A stretch of 64,000 nt of DNA, from assembly GCF_028372415.1 (NCBI RefSeq), contig NC_092873.1, positions 348,587,390 through 348,651,389 of the forward strand, in the 5' to 3' direction. The DNA comes from Notamacropus eugenii (Eukaryota; Chordata; Mammalia; Diprotodontia; Macropodidae). Numbering within the stretch: position 1 is the first letter of the stretch; every line of letters starts with the position of its first letter. Made by a program: the position numbers and the translations under genes. Below the pieces are notes generated by a model, which saw only the letters and a program-made list of their open reading frames with translations, was not told the origin of the DNA and did not search any database. Positions 1 through 11,862 of this stretch are shown piece by piece.

Positions 1-460
1 GAAACCATTACTTCTGAGGTGGAGTCCATAGGCTTCACCAGACTGCCAAAGAGAATCATGATCTACAGAAAAAGTGAAGAACTCGTTTTAAATGGATATC
101 ACATCTCCTCTTCCCTGCAATACAGAGACACTTCAGCTCCCGGAAACAAAGCCCAGATGGGAAGTTAGAGCTCTGACTATGGGGAAAAAGCAAGAATAAG
201 GGCCCCAGAGAGTTGCACCCTAGTTTAGGGGCCACCCAAATGTGCTATGACATGGGAAGTCCGGGGGCCCTCACTCACCCAATGTGGTTGGTCCTCAGTG
301 AAATCTCCAGCTCCCGAAGGACCTGTGTGGACTCCTGAACACGTCTCTTAAACTATGAGCCAAAGATAGAGGAAGCCTGGTAGGTAGGAACCCAAGGCCT
401 GCCCGTCCTTCCTCTTTTCAGGGCTCACCTGGGTCCCTCAGATGGCAGCCAGGAAAGCAA

Positions 461-531
<71 letters not shown>

Positions 532-770
532 AGTGGACATATCCTTTTCATGCTCCTGCCTCCCTTTCCTCCCCACCTTCTTGCATCTGCTGGGACATTA
601 CCCATAGCTACGGGCAGGCACAGACCCTCCTATTCATGCCAATCTATCCAGGGTACTCTCTTGCTTGGCATACATGCACACATTCCCACATACACACTCT
701 ATTCCTGACGCCCAAGGTGTGAAAGGTTCTAGGGAAGAGAGAACAAGACAATATAAGAGGAGGAAGATAC
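1..770 (-). other. FMNL1: FMNL1 intron 3 (partial)
   Basis: This is the 5' part of the intron after FMNL1 coding exon 3, and it runs off the left edge of the window. The donor, read on the minus strand, is GGG|GTATCT at 770-769. It is a GT donor with a weak consensus. No further exon of the formin FH3 region was recognised between 1 and 770. The only obvious structure is a dinucleotide repeat at 462-531; the rest looks unique. Confidence 0.75.
462..531. repeat. (AC)n microsatellite, about 35 units
   Basis: This is an uninterrupted AC/CA dinucleotide tract inside FMNL1 intron 3. Tracts of this length are usually length-polymorphic. The Thr-His ORF across it is an artefact of the repeat. Confidence 0.98.
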
Positions 771-884
771 CCCCAGATTTGTCATCCAATCAGCTGTCAC
801 CTTTCTGCTGACTCCACCTGTCTCCAGGTAGCTCTTAAGTTTTTGGATATAGGCCGCTGGGGGATTCTTCACTTGAAACCGCTC
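771..884 (-). CDS. FMNL1: FMNL1 coding exon 3 (formin-like 1, GBD/FH3 region)
   Basis: This exon encodes 38 residues, starting ERFQVKNPPAAYIQKLKSY and ending DWMTNLG. They match the N-terminal GTPase-binding/FH3 (Drf) region of the FMNL formins and follow directly on the exon 2 product. The acceptor on the minus strand is a pyrimidine-rich tract ending CCTTCCAG just before 884, and the donor GT is at 770-769. The length is 114 bp, so both ends are phase 0, which agrees with exon 2. From the family: FMNL1 is a Rho-family-regulated formin of haematopoietic cells that nucleates and bundles actin at the cortex, and this region contributes to Cdc42/Rac binding and autoinhibition. The FH1, FH2 and DAD parts lie beyond the left edge. 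The assignment to FMNL1 rather than FMNL2 or FMNL3 rests on the sequence and on the HEXIM2 neighbour. Confidence 0.93.
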
Positions 885-1099
885 CTGGAAGGTGGGGAAA
901 GAGAAAGATAGAGAGTCTTTGAGTGCTTCCATAGTTCAGCTATACATCTGCCTTCTCCAACACATGAGACACAATACACCCGAAGGCCCCCGGCACAAAT
1001 GAAGAGATCTGACCAAAGGTGGTGGAGGGGAAAAAAAGAAGGCATGATAGAGTTTAAGCTAAAATGAACCTCGGCGCACACACACATAGAGACAGAGTG

Positions 1100-1900
1100 C
1101 ACAGAGTGAATTAAAGAGGATGGGATCATATCTTTAAAAAATGAAATCAAGCAGTGAGAGAGAAATATATTGGGAGGAGAAAGGGAAAAATGGAATGGGG
1201 CAAATTATCTCTCATAAAAGAGGCAAGCAAAAGACTTATCAGTGGAGGGATAAAGAGGGGAGGTGAGAGAAAAACATGAAGTTTACTCTCATCACATTCC
1301 ACTAAAGGAAGGAATAAAATGCACACTCATTTTGGTATGAAAACCTATCTTACAATACAGGAAAGTGGGGGATAAGGGGATAAGCAGGGTGGGGGGGATG
1401 ATGGAAGGGAGGGCATGGGGAGGAGGGAGCAATTTGAGGTCAACACTCATGGGGAGGGACAGGATCAAAAGAGAGAATAGAAGTAATGGGGGACAGGATA
1501 GGTTGGAGGGAAATATAGTTAGTCTTATACAACACGACTATTATGGAAGTCATTTGCAAAACTACACAGATTTGGCCTATATTAAATTGCTTGCCTTCCA
1601 AAGGGAAGGGGTGGGGAGAGAGGGAGGAAAAGAAGTTGGAACTCAGAGTTTTAGGAACAACTGTCGAGTACTGTTCTTTGCCACTAGGAAATAAGAAATA
1701 CAGGTAAAGGGTTATAGAAAGTTATTTGGCCCTACAGGACAAAAGAGAAGATGGAGATAAGGGCAGAGAGGGATGATAGAAGAGAGAGCAGACTGGTGAC
1801 AGGGGCAATTAGAATGCTCGGTGTTTTGGGGTGGGGGGAGGGGACAAAAGGGGAGAAAATTTGGAACCCAAAATTTTGTGAAAATGAATGTTAAAAGTTA

Positions 1901-1932
<32 letters not shown>

Positions 1933-1942
1933 AGAAAAATAA
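1100..1942 (+). repeat. Purine-rich LINE-like 3' end with (GAAA)n tail
   Basis: This G/A-rich stretch ends in the tail 'tttggaacccaaaattttg', then 'gaatgttaaaag', then a GAAA tract at about 1905-1932. That tail also occurs, degenerate, near 16020-16055. A related stretch with the same order of motifs (an 'attatctc' segment, an 'acttactctcat' segment, then many gggga blocks) lies at about 40350-40960. I attribute it to a metatherian LINE-type repeat family. The exact family name needs a repeat-library match. Confidence 0.6.
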
Positions 1943-2221
1943 AAGAACCTCGGGAATTGCTTTGGTCAATCCCCTCCTTTTACAGATGAGGGAACTGAGA
2001 CCCAGAAAAGCTAAGTGGTTTGCCAAGGAAAAGTAGGAAAAAAACCCACTTAAAATGAAAGTAAAAGGATCTGACATCAACAGAAAAGGATTCAAATCCT
2101 AGTACTGTCATTTACTAGTTTTGCGACCTTGGATAAGTGATTTAAGCTGTCTGGGCCTCAGTTTCCTCATCTAGAAAAGATGAAGATTGGACTAGATGAC
2201 CTCAAAGATCCCTGGCAGCTC

Positions 2222-2405
2222 TAAGTCAGGCAGTTGGGTAGCAGACCTAGATAGAGTGCTAGACTTGGCATCCAGACTTAGAATCCTGCCTCAGACATGT
2301 ACTAGCTGTGTGACACTGGGCAAATCTTTGTCTCATCTATAAAATGGGAATGATAATGATGTCTTCCTCCCAGGACTGTTATGAGGATCAAATAAGATAC
2401 CTTAA
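2222..2405 (+). repeat. MIR/THER-type SINE (sense)
   Basis: It shows the SINE hallmarks in order: a 'gatagagtgctagac' segment, 'actagctgtgtgac', 'ctgggcaaatc', 'ataaaatgggaatgat' and 'atgaggatcaaataagat'. It lies head to tail against an antisense SINE that starts at 2406. Confidence 0.85.
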
Positions 2406-2622
2406 GGTTATTGTTTAGTCATTTCAGTCATGTTCAATCCTCCTGACTCCATTTGGGGTTTTCTTGGCAAAGACACTGAAGTGGCTTGTATTTCCTTCTC
2501 CAGCTCATTTTACAAATGAGGAAACTGAGGCAAATAAGGTTAACTGACTTGCCCAGGGTCACACAGCTAGTAAGATTTGAAAGCCCAGCACTGTATCCAC
2601 TGTGTCCCCTAGCTGCCTGCAA
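2406..2622 (-). repeat. RTE-tailed SINE (MAR1/WSINE-like), antisense
   Basis: On the plus strand it starts with the reverse complement of the RTE-like tail (segments 'cagtcatgttcaatcct' and 'tttggggttttcttggcaaag'). It then runs through 'gaggaaactgaggc' and 'cacacagctagtaag' to 'ctagctgcctgc'. This structure is characteristic of marsupial SINEs mobilised by RTE/BovB LINEs. Confidence 0.88.
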
Positions 2623-3888
2623 ATTTTAAAGTGTTACATTATTAAGTAAAATTGGTCCTTTGAACAATAGGATCTGAACCCAAGTCTTCTGGCTTTAAAT
2701 CTGGGGCTATTAGTCATCATCTATTCAGGGCTGTAAGGAACCTTAGATCTGTCATCTAGTCCAACCCCCTCACCACCTCCCAACAACCACATGTGAAGGA
2801 AATGAAACTGGGAAAGGAAAAAGAGGAATGAGGGTGTCCAGATGTGTTGAGACTAAAAAAGGCAGGTTTGAAGGGACACGGAGGGAGGAAGGGACCATCC
2901 ATATTTGACCATCAATCCTTCCTCTGATAAACAGAAAGGAAGGCAGCCAGAGTCATGACCATCAGCTTGTATATACCTCAACTTCTTATCTGGCACAAGT
3001 CACTGCGATATTGAACTGTATGTTGAGTAATCATTCTTTACAAAAATCTCTAGTATTAATTCCCCCTGCCCTCCCTCACCCCATCCCTGGCACTCAGCAT
3101 TACCAGCTGGCTCTCTTTCCAATTTGGCCCTTCTTCCTAGCACTTAGCCTATCCATTCCAAGAGTTAAGGACACTTAAAAAAAAAACTCATAAGGGACCA
3201 GTATAGTGTAATAGAGAGAATATGGATTTTGAACCTCAGTGTTCTCATCTGCTAAAAGGGAATAGAAATATTCATACTACTTACTTCATGTGGTGACTGT
3301 GGGGAAAGTGTTCGGGCTTGCACCACTTCCGTGATTCATATTATATTCATATAGATACATTTGTATATGTATATTATATCACCCTCAATATGCAAGGTGT
3401 GTGCATGGATGTATAGGGTACTGTTTAGTTGAAAAAGAGGAATACCAAATCCATGTTCAAAAGCTCCCAGCCCCATGGCCTAGCTGCTATCATATCTCTT
3501 AACTTCAGCCTCTGACCACACCCTCAATCCCTAAGAAAAACCAAAAGGCCTTGCCCTGTGCTGACAGTGAAACACCACTAGATGGCTCCCCTGCCCCTCC
3601 CCAAGCTTTGTCCAAGCTGCCACCTTGAGCAGTGGGCCCAGATGCCATGCCCCTCCTCTGTTCAGGGGCAGATTCAGAGCCAAAGGAGGGAAGTTCTGGA
3701 GCCAACGTTCCGAGACCAGTGCCCTCGGTGCACCTTCCTAATGGCCTAGGCAGCGCCATTCTCATCCTCAAGATTGGCGCTCCTGGTCGCCCTCTGCTTT
3801 CCAAAGCCTTCCACCCCCTCAAGCCATCTGCCCAGCCCAAGAGTGGCAGCTGCAGAGGTCTTAGTAGGCAGAAAGTACAACCCCCCTC

Positions 3889-3890
<2 letters not shown>

Positions 3891-3955
<65 letters not shown>
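3891..3955. repeat. (CA)n microsatellite, about 32 units
   Basis: This is a pure CA tract in FMNL1 intron 2. The overlapping ORFs made of Thr-His or Cys-Val repeats are artefacts. Confidence 0.98.
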
Positions 3956-3958
<3 letters not shown>

Positions 3959-4754
3959 CTGTCCTCTAGGCCCTTGCCTGGGTATAGATTCTCATGTTAG
4001 AGCATGTTCCCATGGGCACCTGTGAGGAAGGACACACATGGCTTATCTCTTTGTACCTATCAGCACATGCTCATAGGTACCAATCCCTGCTTCTTTCTAA
4101 CAAGACTGGCCCATGCCCAAGGTGTGCAAAGTTGCAATCAGAACTCCTATAATATTCTCCATACCCCTAACTTCTCTCTCAATCCTTTCGATGCCAGTAT
4201 TGGGAACCTTTGCAATGCCCCCAAAGCTGTGGCTCCTTATCCCCAGTTGTATCCCCAGTTTCCAGCTTAATTCACTGCTAACCATCCCTCCCACCACTAT
4301 CACCACCACACACACACCCCATAACAAGTCTGGGCAAAGCAGCTCCACCATCCTGTGAGCGAGAGAGCCAGGACCCACCCCTGGGTCTCTAAGGGAGGCT
4401 TCCTTACTCCTCCCTCCTCCTCCGTAACTGTTTGCTGGGAGAGAAGGCCTTTATGTCTCTCCGTCCCTCACTGCCCAGTCTCTCCCTCTTGGGCAGCTTC
4501 TAGCTTCAACAGTAAGAACCAACCAGCTGTGTGTAGCAAATCACTCAATTTCTCTGGGTCAAAGTCTATCTGTAAAATGGGAACACAATGCTGCTGTGCC
4601 ACCTTCCAGGGGACAAAGTGAGAAAATGCATAGAGAGGGTCTTCTTTGGTGCTAAAACACAACTCCAACTCACAATACCAACATCAAAACATTTTAATAA
4701 AGAGCAACTACAGTTCTATAGTATTATTAAACTTTATAAAACATTTCCCTTACA

Positions 4755-4972
4755 AAGGTAGCCAGGGGAAGAAGTGAATAGAGCTCTGGATCTGAGTTCA
4801 AATCCAACCTGAGACACATACTGGATGTGTGACCCTGGGCAAGTCACTCAACCACTTACTGCCTCAGTTTGCCCATCTGTAAAACGAGAATAATAACAGC
4901 ACCTACTTTCCAGGATGGTTGTGAGGATAACATGAAATGTTTTTAAGGTTCTTCACAAATCTTAAAATGCTA
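4755..4972 (+). repeat. MIR/THER-type SINE (sense)
   Basis: The segments 'gagttcaaatccaacctgag', 'gtgaccctgggcaagtcac', 'gcctcagtttgcccatctg' and 'ttgtgaggataacatgaaat' appear in the expected order. It abuts an L1 fragment that starts at about 4973. Confidence 0.85.
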
Positions 4973-5592
4973 GCTGTTATCACCTATCACCCTCTGAAGC
5001 ACATGTTTTGACCCAGCAACACCTCTACCAGATACACACCTCAAAGAAAGAGGGAAATGACCCATGTGCACAAAAATATTTGCAGCAGATCTTTTCTTAG
5101 GGGCAAAAAACTGGCAAATAAGGGGATGCCCAGCTGTTGAGAAATAACTAAACCAATTTGGTACAGAAATGTAAAGGAACATAATTCTACCATAAGAAAT
5201 GACAAAAATGGACAGCTAAATAGAAAACTGGAAGATCTGTATGATCCATATGAAACGATGCAGGGCAAAGCGAACACAGCTGAGAGAACAATTTGTGTAA
5301 TAACAACATTATATTAAAAAAAACCAAAACTTTGGAGGACTTGAGAACTCTGATCAATGCATTGGCAAGCCACCATTCCAGACATCCAAAGATGAAACAT
5401 GCTATCCAGATGAAGAGTGCAGAATGGGCTATATATACATTTTTGGATGCGGCCAGTGAGGGAATGTGCTTGACTGTGAATAGCTGTTGTTAAGGTTTAA
5501 TTGTCTTTTGTTTGTTTGTTTAATGGTGGGGGGAGGAGGGAGAACACTTGTGAATAAAGTAAATAGCTCCTCCCCAAAATAAAAAAAACTAC
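4973..5592 (+). repeat. L1 3' end (degenerate, sense)
   Basis: It has the marsupial L1 3' signature: 'tatttgcagcagatc', 'aaaaaactggcaaataagg', 'aagaaatgacaaaaatgg', 'agagaacaatttgtgtaat'. It ends in AATAAAGTAAATAG and an A-rich tail near 5576-5590. No intact ORF2 remains. Related copies lie near 16150-16625, 34480-35360 (antisense) and 46040-46510. Confidence 0.75.
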
Positions 5593-6308
5593 CTTGTGAA
5601 ATTAGAAGCATTCTTATCTATATTTTATAGATAAAAAAACTGAGACTCAGAGAGGCCAGAAGTCATATGACCTATCCATGATCCCACAACCAGGAAACAC
5701 CAGAGATTAGAATCCAAGTGTCCTCACTTCATGTCCACTGCTCTTTTTCCAACACCATCAACCTTAAAGCCACCCTCCAGTCCGCTTCCCCTGACCCTTG
5801 GCTGGGAGACGGCTTGTATTCAGACATGTAACCCCTGGTGGATGAAGGACATGTTCCCAGGGAGGGGTCCACAGTGACTCAGTAAGCTGAGAGTGGGCCG
5901 TGTCAATGTGGTGGTGATCTGGATTCTTAGAGGGGATGCCCTCTTCGATGAGAACACAGAATATTGGAGTAATGTTTCGGGCTCTGCTCTCAGGGCAGCC
6001 CTGAGCCCTTCAGACTAAGTGTTCTTTATCTAACCAGTTAGTGACTAAATTGGTGCTTTGTCCCTCATGGGGAAAGTTGGGGGGGAATTCCTAAGAGCTG
6101 CATGTCACTCCACTTCAGGATCTAAATCTAGGCCATAGCTCCTTCCCTCCACTGGCTATCCCTCCCACCCTCACAATATCCTCACATCCTACCAGCTGAA
6201 GGATCAAGAGAGATTCTTGCCCTGTTGCTCCCCTCCCCCATTGCCCACATCCTCCTCCTCACCCCCACATCCCACAGTGGGGAGTGGAGGGTCCCACTTT
6301 GCTCTTAC

Positions 6309-6392
6309 CTGGTCACAGATCAACTCCCACTTTTTCTCACTGTCATACTGGCTCAGAAGCTGTATCTTGTCTGGGGGCAGGTTCATGCAGTT
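6309..6392 (-). CDS. FMNL1: FMNL1 coding exon 2
   Basis: This 84-bp exon encodes 28 residues, starting [17 protein letters not shown] and ending KKWELICDQ. The segment is nearly invariant in FMNL formins, at the start of the GBD/FH3 domain. On the minus strand the acceptor is CCCCTGGCAG|AACTGC and the donor is GACCAG|GTAAGAGC, both strong. Its phase-0 ends fit exon 1 (which ends in ...NRVL) and exon 3 (which begins ERFQVK), giving a continuous frame across all three exons. From the family: this part of the protein takes part in Rho-GTPase recognition and in autoinhibition by the C-terminal DAD. The intron on the exon 1 side is about 18.4 kb. Confidence 0.95.
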
Positions 6393-7407
6393 CTGCCAGG
6401 GGCAGAGAAACAAATGAACAGAGATGTTAGCGTCTAGGGGATAAATAAGGGGAAGACAGGCAAATAGAGTCCCCCAAAACCTGTGACACATGATCCCATA
6501 GCAAGAAAGCCTAGGATGAAAAGTAGGAGCCCTGGGTTCCAAGGCCAGTTCTTCCAGCAGCTTCCTGAATGTCCTTAGCCTGTTCTTTTAACCTTCCTGG
6601 GCCCCAGTTTCTCCATCCCTACATGGATTTGGCCTACTTTCCTCGATGACCTGGTGGGAGGATACAACGGGAGAGCCAAGTACAATGCAATGCACAGGGG
6701 ACTCTCTATTTCCCTTACAAGTCATGCCAATGGGCTACCTAAACACACACATGCCTATAGGTGTAACTCCCCACATATGCACAAGCACTCTTTCGAGTTC
6801 CTTCACAGGAACTCAACACCCAGCAAACTACTAGTTCCTCCTCTCCCTCCCTCAAATCTCAGTGCTCCAGTGTGGACCTTTTAAGGTTGCCAGATGGGTA
6901 CAGAATAGCCATTTTGCTTGAAAAGTGGGAGAAACACAAATCCGGGGAGCTGGGGAAGGTGAGTCATGGTTTCTCATGTGGGAAGGGGACTTTGGAGAGG
7001 AAAGAACACACCCCACAGGAAATAAGACAAACCACCAGGGCCTGGGGTTTCAGCCTCTAGGGTTCTACTCCTACCACCTACCTGGGAATTCCCTTGAGTG
7101 ATGTTACCCCTGGCAATCTAAGTCTTAGAAAAAAAAAAGATCAACCTGTCTCTTCCTTCCATGTCCTTTCTTTCTCACCTTCCATGACAGACCCTCAGTG
7201 GAATAAATCTGCAAGCCCACCTTACACTACCCTGCTCCTAACCACAGGGACCTCTTTTACCCAGCGTTGCCAAACTACCTGGATATTATAAGGACTGCAG
7301 GGTAGGGAACTCTGGGGACCCAAAAGGCTTTTTAATTGGCTTGAGGGACAGGTTCACTCTACCTCAAGAGTCAAACGGAAACTTAGACCCCTAATTCGAT
7401 ATCCCTA

Positions 7408-7410
<3 letters not shown>

Positions 7411-7457
<47 letters not shown>
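7411..7457. repeat. (TC)n microsatellite
   Basis: This pyrimidine tract is about 1 kb upstream of exon 2, within intron 1. It continues as imperfect T/C-rich sequence to about 7500. Confidence 0.97.
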
Positions 7458-7460
<3 letters not shown>

Positions 7461-7963
7461 TTTTCCTCCCTCCCTCTCTTTCTTTCCCTGCTCCTCCCCC
7501 CTACTCCACTTGCCACTCCTTTCATCTCCCTTTGATCATACACACTAAGTCCCCTAAACTTACATATACCCCTACCAACCCATTCACACATAAAATATAT
7601 ATACACACATCTCCTTTACTTACATACATATCACTTACACACCTCTAATTTGGAGTTAAGAACACCTGATTCCAAATTCCAACTTGGACTCTACCTGTGG
7701 GACCCTGAGCAATCACTTTACCTCAGTTTCCTCATCTGTAAAACAGTACCTGGCTCCCAGGGCACGCATATGTGAGGTATCCATATGACTAAATGTCAAC
7801 TCCCTGGCAAGTTTTTAAAGCTTTATGTAATTGTTGGCTATCATTATCAGGCAAACACTATCACACACTCTCCCACACATTAATTCTCTTGAACACACCC
7901 ACATACACAGTAATGTCCTCATACAGACACACCTACATACACAGTGTTCTCATATACACCCCC

Positions 7964-7964
<1 letters not shown>

Positions 7965-8020
<56 letters not shown>
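7965..8020. repeat. (AC)n microsatellite
   Basis: This pure AC tract of about 28 units directly abuts a half hAT-type MITE that starts at 8021. Confidence 0.98.
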
Positions 8021-8023
<3 letters not shown>

Positions 8024-8118
8024 TGATTTGTTCTGTAAAGTTTGGATTGGTCAAAGGGCTATACTTGAGGACCTAAAGGACCACATGTGGTCTCAAGGCT
8101 GCAGGTTCTCCACCCCTC
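8021..8118. mobile_element. hAT-like palindromic MITE, right half
   Basis: This stretch shares 'acttgaggacctaaaggacc', then 'tctcaaggctgcaggttctc', then 'cacccctc', with the right arm of the complete MITE at 13621-13756. The left arm is missing, and the AC microsatellite at 7965-8020 sits where the centre of the palindrome would be. Confidence 0.75.
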
Positions 8119-8289
8119 TTTATACCCCCTGGAACACTAATGTTTTCCCATACCCCAACTTATATGCCCCACAAATGTTCCCATATACTCAAATATTCTC
8201 ATGGGTACAAACTTTATCATGTTCTCCCACATGTGTCCTCCTCACTTGGTCTCCCTTCAACCCAGGAAGAAGTTTTTCAATCTCATCCT

Positions 8290-8470
8290 TTGATAGTCTG
8301 GGTCAAATCTACAGACCTTCTTCTTAGAAGAATGTTTTTAAATAATTGAAGGAAATGCTCAATTTTCTATGTTAAATAAATGAAAATAAAAGTATAATTT
8401 TTTTTTGACCCATCCAAGTTCATGGAGGCAATGAAAACTATGCGTAGACCCTGGCCTTAGAGAGATATAA
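8290..8470. mobile_element. DNA-transposon fossil, copy A
   Basis: The segment 'agaatgtttttaaataat', then 'gaaggaaatgct' and an A-rich stretch, recurs at about 53270-53440 next to 'tctatggacctct'. The 'accctgg' and 'agaccttcttct' ends suggest an old hAT/MER-type element. The family is not identified. Confidence 0.45.
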
Positions 8471-11019
8471 AGAGACCACTGTGACTCCCAAGCCAACATA
8501 AGTTAGCTCATCATGGGAGGAAAACGTCTAGGCCATACCCTCTTATATAGCTTCCTTCCTCAGATAGCCCCCTTCCAGGAAGGCCAGGTTGGGTATACCC
8601 AAAACTGAAGTATGGACCTGGGGAACCTCTGAAGACTAGAAGCTGTCAAGCCTCACCCCTAAATCACTGCCGTATGGACTGTCCTTCAAGCAACAGGAAA
8701 TGAAGCGCTCAGGGCCTCCATTTCCTAACCACTCCTCCTGGACCCACCCCCACAGGAAATGTGGTAACCTTTCCAGACCTGGTGGCCTGTTCCCCACAGA
8801 CAGACCAGAGCCAAGTTGGGGAAGATAGTGGGGGAACATCTTCCCTCTCCCCCAGTTATGAAACAGGAAACAACTTCTATTTCCTCTCTGCTCCCCTCTT
8901 CATGAAATCATCAAAAGATATAGGCCAAGTGATCAAAGGGCAAGGGTACTGATCTGTCCCTCAAAGAGTTGTGTTGAGGACCGATGTCTGCCTCTTGTTT
9001 GGGTGAGTTCTGAGCCAGGGATCCATCCACTGAAGGGATAACAGTCCCTTAGATGTTCTGAGTCAACAAATCACCTGCTTGGCTTGGCTCACAAAAAACC
9101 ATTCCTCAAGCACCTTTCTGCCTAGACCTACCTCACCACCCAAGACAACCCAAGATGTCTAAGTAGGTCTATCTCATTTCACTGGTAAGACAGAGGTGTC
9201 AGACAGAGAGAGGTCACAGGTGAAAGAGGAGCCAGAGAGAGAAAGACAGGGACTGGGAAAGAGGAACCAGAGTCAGAGAGAACTGGGAAGGAGAGTAGTG
9301 GGAGACAGAAATGGGGTTGGGGGAAGACAGAGACAGACAGATGCCCCGCCCCATTCCTTGCACAAGAAAGGGACAAAGACAAGAAGAACTAGATGAGAAA
9401 ATGTGGGAGTGAGATAGACTCAGAGAACAGGAAAAAGATGCAAAGAGAACAGGGGCAGAGACTGAGAAAGAATGAAATGGAAGAGACAGACAGAGATGAA
9501 GGAAGAAATCGAAAGAAGTCACCTAGACCTTTGGCAGAATTTATGAAGCCAATAGGGGAAATGAGCACAACAGGGTCCAGAAGCCATGGAGCAAATAGGA
9601 CAGGGAAGCCCAGAGCCTTGAGGTAGAGATGGAGAGACATGGGAAGGAAGGGGAATCAGCTTCCCCCTGGAACCTTTTCCCATTGGTCTCTCCATTTTTC
9701 TCAGTCCTAGTGATTCTTCTAGAAAAATGACCATGTTTTTTTGGGGGGGAGGGGGTTTAGGTGGAGGGGAACAGAGAGGTAGGGAGAAGTACATCGTATC
9801 TTCAGGGCAATTTCCTGGAGTCAACAGAGATCATATCACTGATTTAGAGCAGGAGGGATTATCAGAGGTCATCTAGTTTAATTATTTCATTTTATAGCTG
9901 TAGAAAAAGGTCTAGAGGGACAAAGTGACCTACTGACTTGACCAAGGTCATAGAAATAAGAAGTGGTAGAACGGGAATTTGAACTCAAGACTTTTCACTC
10001 CAGAACCAATCAATACTCTTTCCAGTACACTAGGAAGCATCCAAAGGAGATAGCTCCAACCCTGTAAGACAGTGCAGTCAATTGGATACTGGGAGGTGTT
10101 CAGGTGAGCAAAGCCTAGTGAGATACCTGGGTTTCTCCTAGCTCACTCTGACACTTACATTAGAACCAACCTACAAGGGAAATCAGGAAGAGCTCAGGCA
10201 ATACCTGTTCCCCTTCCTCAAATACCACTCATCTCCCCTTGCCCTCCATCAAGTCAGAAGTTTTGGGGGGGGCTTGTTTTGGGGGGGGGGGAACATACAC
10301 ACGACAGCCTGCCAGCCAGGCTAAATTTAGGCTCAGGCATCAGAAATAACTCTAATGGAGCCAAGTGCTAATTAGCAGCTGCTGCCCTGGTGTGCCTATA
10401 GCTACAATGGGGCATCTCACAGGGAAGGGGGCTGCCTCTACACTGATGGGGGGAGAGTGGTGCACCCTGGGGGCATACCAGGAAAGGAAAGGGGGGCATA
10501 AGCAGAGATAGCTCAGCATACAGACATTGGCTGGCTGTGTCAGCCAGCATAGTAAAGTTAGAGGAATCACTACTTGGGCATTCATGCCTGGCTGGCACTG
10601 TCCTCTGCCCACCACCACCCTCCTCTCATAGCTTCTGAACACCAGAGACAGGTGCACCCTGGAGCTGAGCTGGGAGGGGCAGACCCCACTTCCTGGGCAG
10701 GGAACAGAATGAACAGTTGTCCAGGAGAGGGGAGGAGGGAGAGACTGGGCACAGCAGGGGAGCCAGGAACATGAGTGTGTATTATAAGAAGAGAAAGAAG
10801 TGGACATCACAAGTGGAAAATGGCTGTCATAGGAGGATACATCCCCAGAGGAATGGCCTGTAGCTGGGGGTGGGGTGGGGTTAGGTTCTGGGAACTTAGT
10901 TTTTTCTTCCTACCCCCTCTCCATTCAAGGGAATCCCTTTAGACTGGAGGGAGAGAGTATGGAAGAAAAAAAAAAGCACTTGAGGGTAGGACTTAATTTT
11001 AAAGAAGTAGTTAGGGCTT

Positions 11020-11290
11020 GATCATCAAACTTTCCTGTTAAGGATCAGTTGAAAGAAATGGGAATGTTTAATCTGGAAAAGGGAAGACTTGGGCAAGGGA
11101 AGAAGAAGGGTACATGACCGCTGTCTTCAACTAGCTTTGAAAGGCTATCAATGAAACTGAGGGTCCAGACTTCTTTGGTTTGGCCTCAGAGGGCAGAACA
11201 AAGAACCTTGGGTGTGCCTAAAGTGGATCTGCCTCAAGGGGTAAAGGAGCATGACCAGGTAGGATAGCTTTGAAAGCGCCATGTTCAACT
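11020..11290 (+). repeat. CR1/L3-type LINE fragment (sense)
   Basis: Segments such as 'ggatcagttgaaagaaatgg', 'tttaatctggaaaaggga', 'accgctgtcttcaa' and 'ggcctcagagggcagaac' follow the order of the end of the CR1/L3 reverse-transcriptase ORF. The copy is degenerate, with no intact ORF. A related piece lies at 44220-44480. Confidence 0.65.
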
Positions 11291-11499
11291 CAGTAGACAC
11301 CTAAAGATAAAAATAAAAAGCAAGCTGTAGACACCTGTAATTTCATGTACAATTCTCCTTTTATGTTCTACTTACTATGTAGATAGAAAATGTCAATTAG
11401 AAAAGAGAAGAAAATGCCCATTCTATTTGGAGTTTAAGTTCAGAACAAAAATAAATTTTTAAAGAGAAGAGGGTTCTCCTTCACCAGAGATCTTCAAGC

Positions 11500-11860
11500 A
11501 TTTGGTTACTGATTCAACAAGCATTTATTAAGCATTTACTGCATGCCAAGGGCATGCCAAGCCCTAAGCAAAAACAGTGTCTCTGCCCTTAAGGAGCTGG
11601 CACTCTGATGGGGGGAGAGACAACATGCCAACGACAATGCACATAAAGATACACACAGGGAGGTAATCTCAGAGGCAGAACACTGGCAAAGGCCTCTAGC
11701 AGAAGGTGGGATCGGAACTGAGGGTTCAGGTGGAGCTGAGGAAGAAAAGCATTCCAGGCATAGGGATGGCCAACGGAAAAGGATGAGAGTTAGGAAATGG
11801 AATGCCCAGTGAGGAGAGCAGCAGGTTGGAAGGACCTAACTTTTAAAACAAAATTAAGAT
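11500..11860 (+). repeat. L2-like LINE fragment
   Basis: The segments 'caagcatttattaagcattt', 'cttaaggagctggcactctg', 'gaaaagcattccaggcatag' and 'ggatggcca' appear in the order typical of L2-like 3' regions. The copy is ancient and degenerate. A MAR1-type SINE begins just downstream at 11863. Confidence 0.6.
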
Positions 11861-11862
11861 GT

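Larger units (their letters stand above)
885..6308 (-). other. FMNL1: FMNL1 intron 2
   Basis: This intron of about 5.4 kb separates coding exons 2 and 3. On the minus strand the donor is CAG|GTAAGA at 6308 and the acceptor is CTTCCAG ending at 885. It contains a purine-rich LINE-like repeat (about 1100-1940), a SINE pair (2222-2622), degenerate MIR pieces (about 1960-2220, 2690-2830, 3175-3330, 4510-4620, 5600-5760), an (AC)n tract, a SINE at 4755-4972 and an L1 3' end (4973-5592). I see nothing beyond unique sequence at about 3330-3890, 3960-4500 and 5760-6300. Confidence 0.85.

Noticed and set aside
462..531. CRISPR-like or other prokaryotic arrays among the many tandem repeats
   Set aside because: All are eukaryotic microsatellites or dispersed SINE/LINE copies; there are no spaced direct repeats.
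442..708. ORFs with long Thr-His, Cys-Val, Ser-Leu or Arg-Glu runs (also near 3505-4025, 7391-7606, 7793-8327, 26038-26430)
   Set aside because: They are translations of dinucleotide repeats, with no family resemblance outside the repeat.
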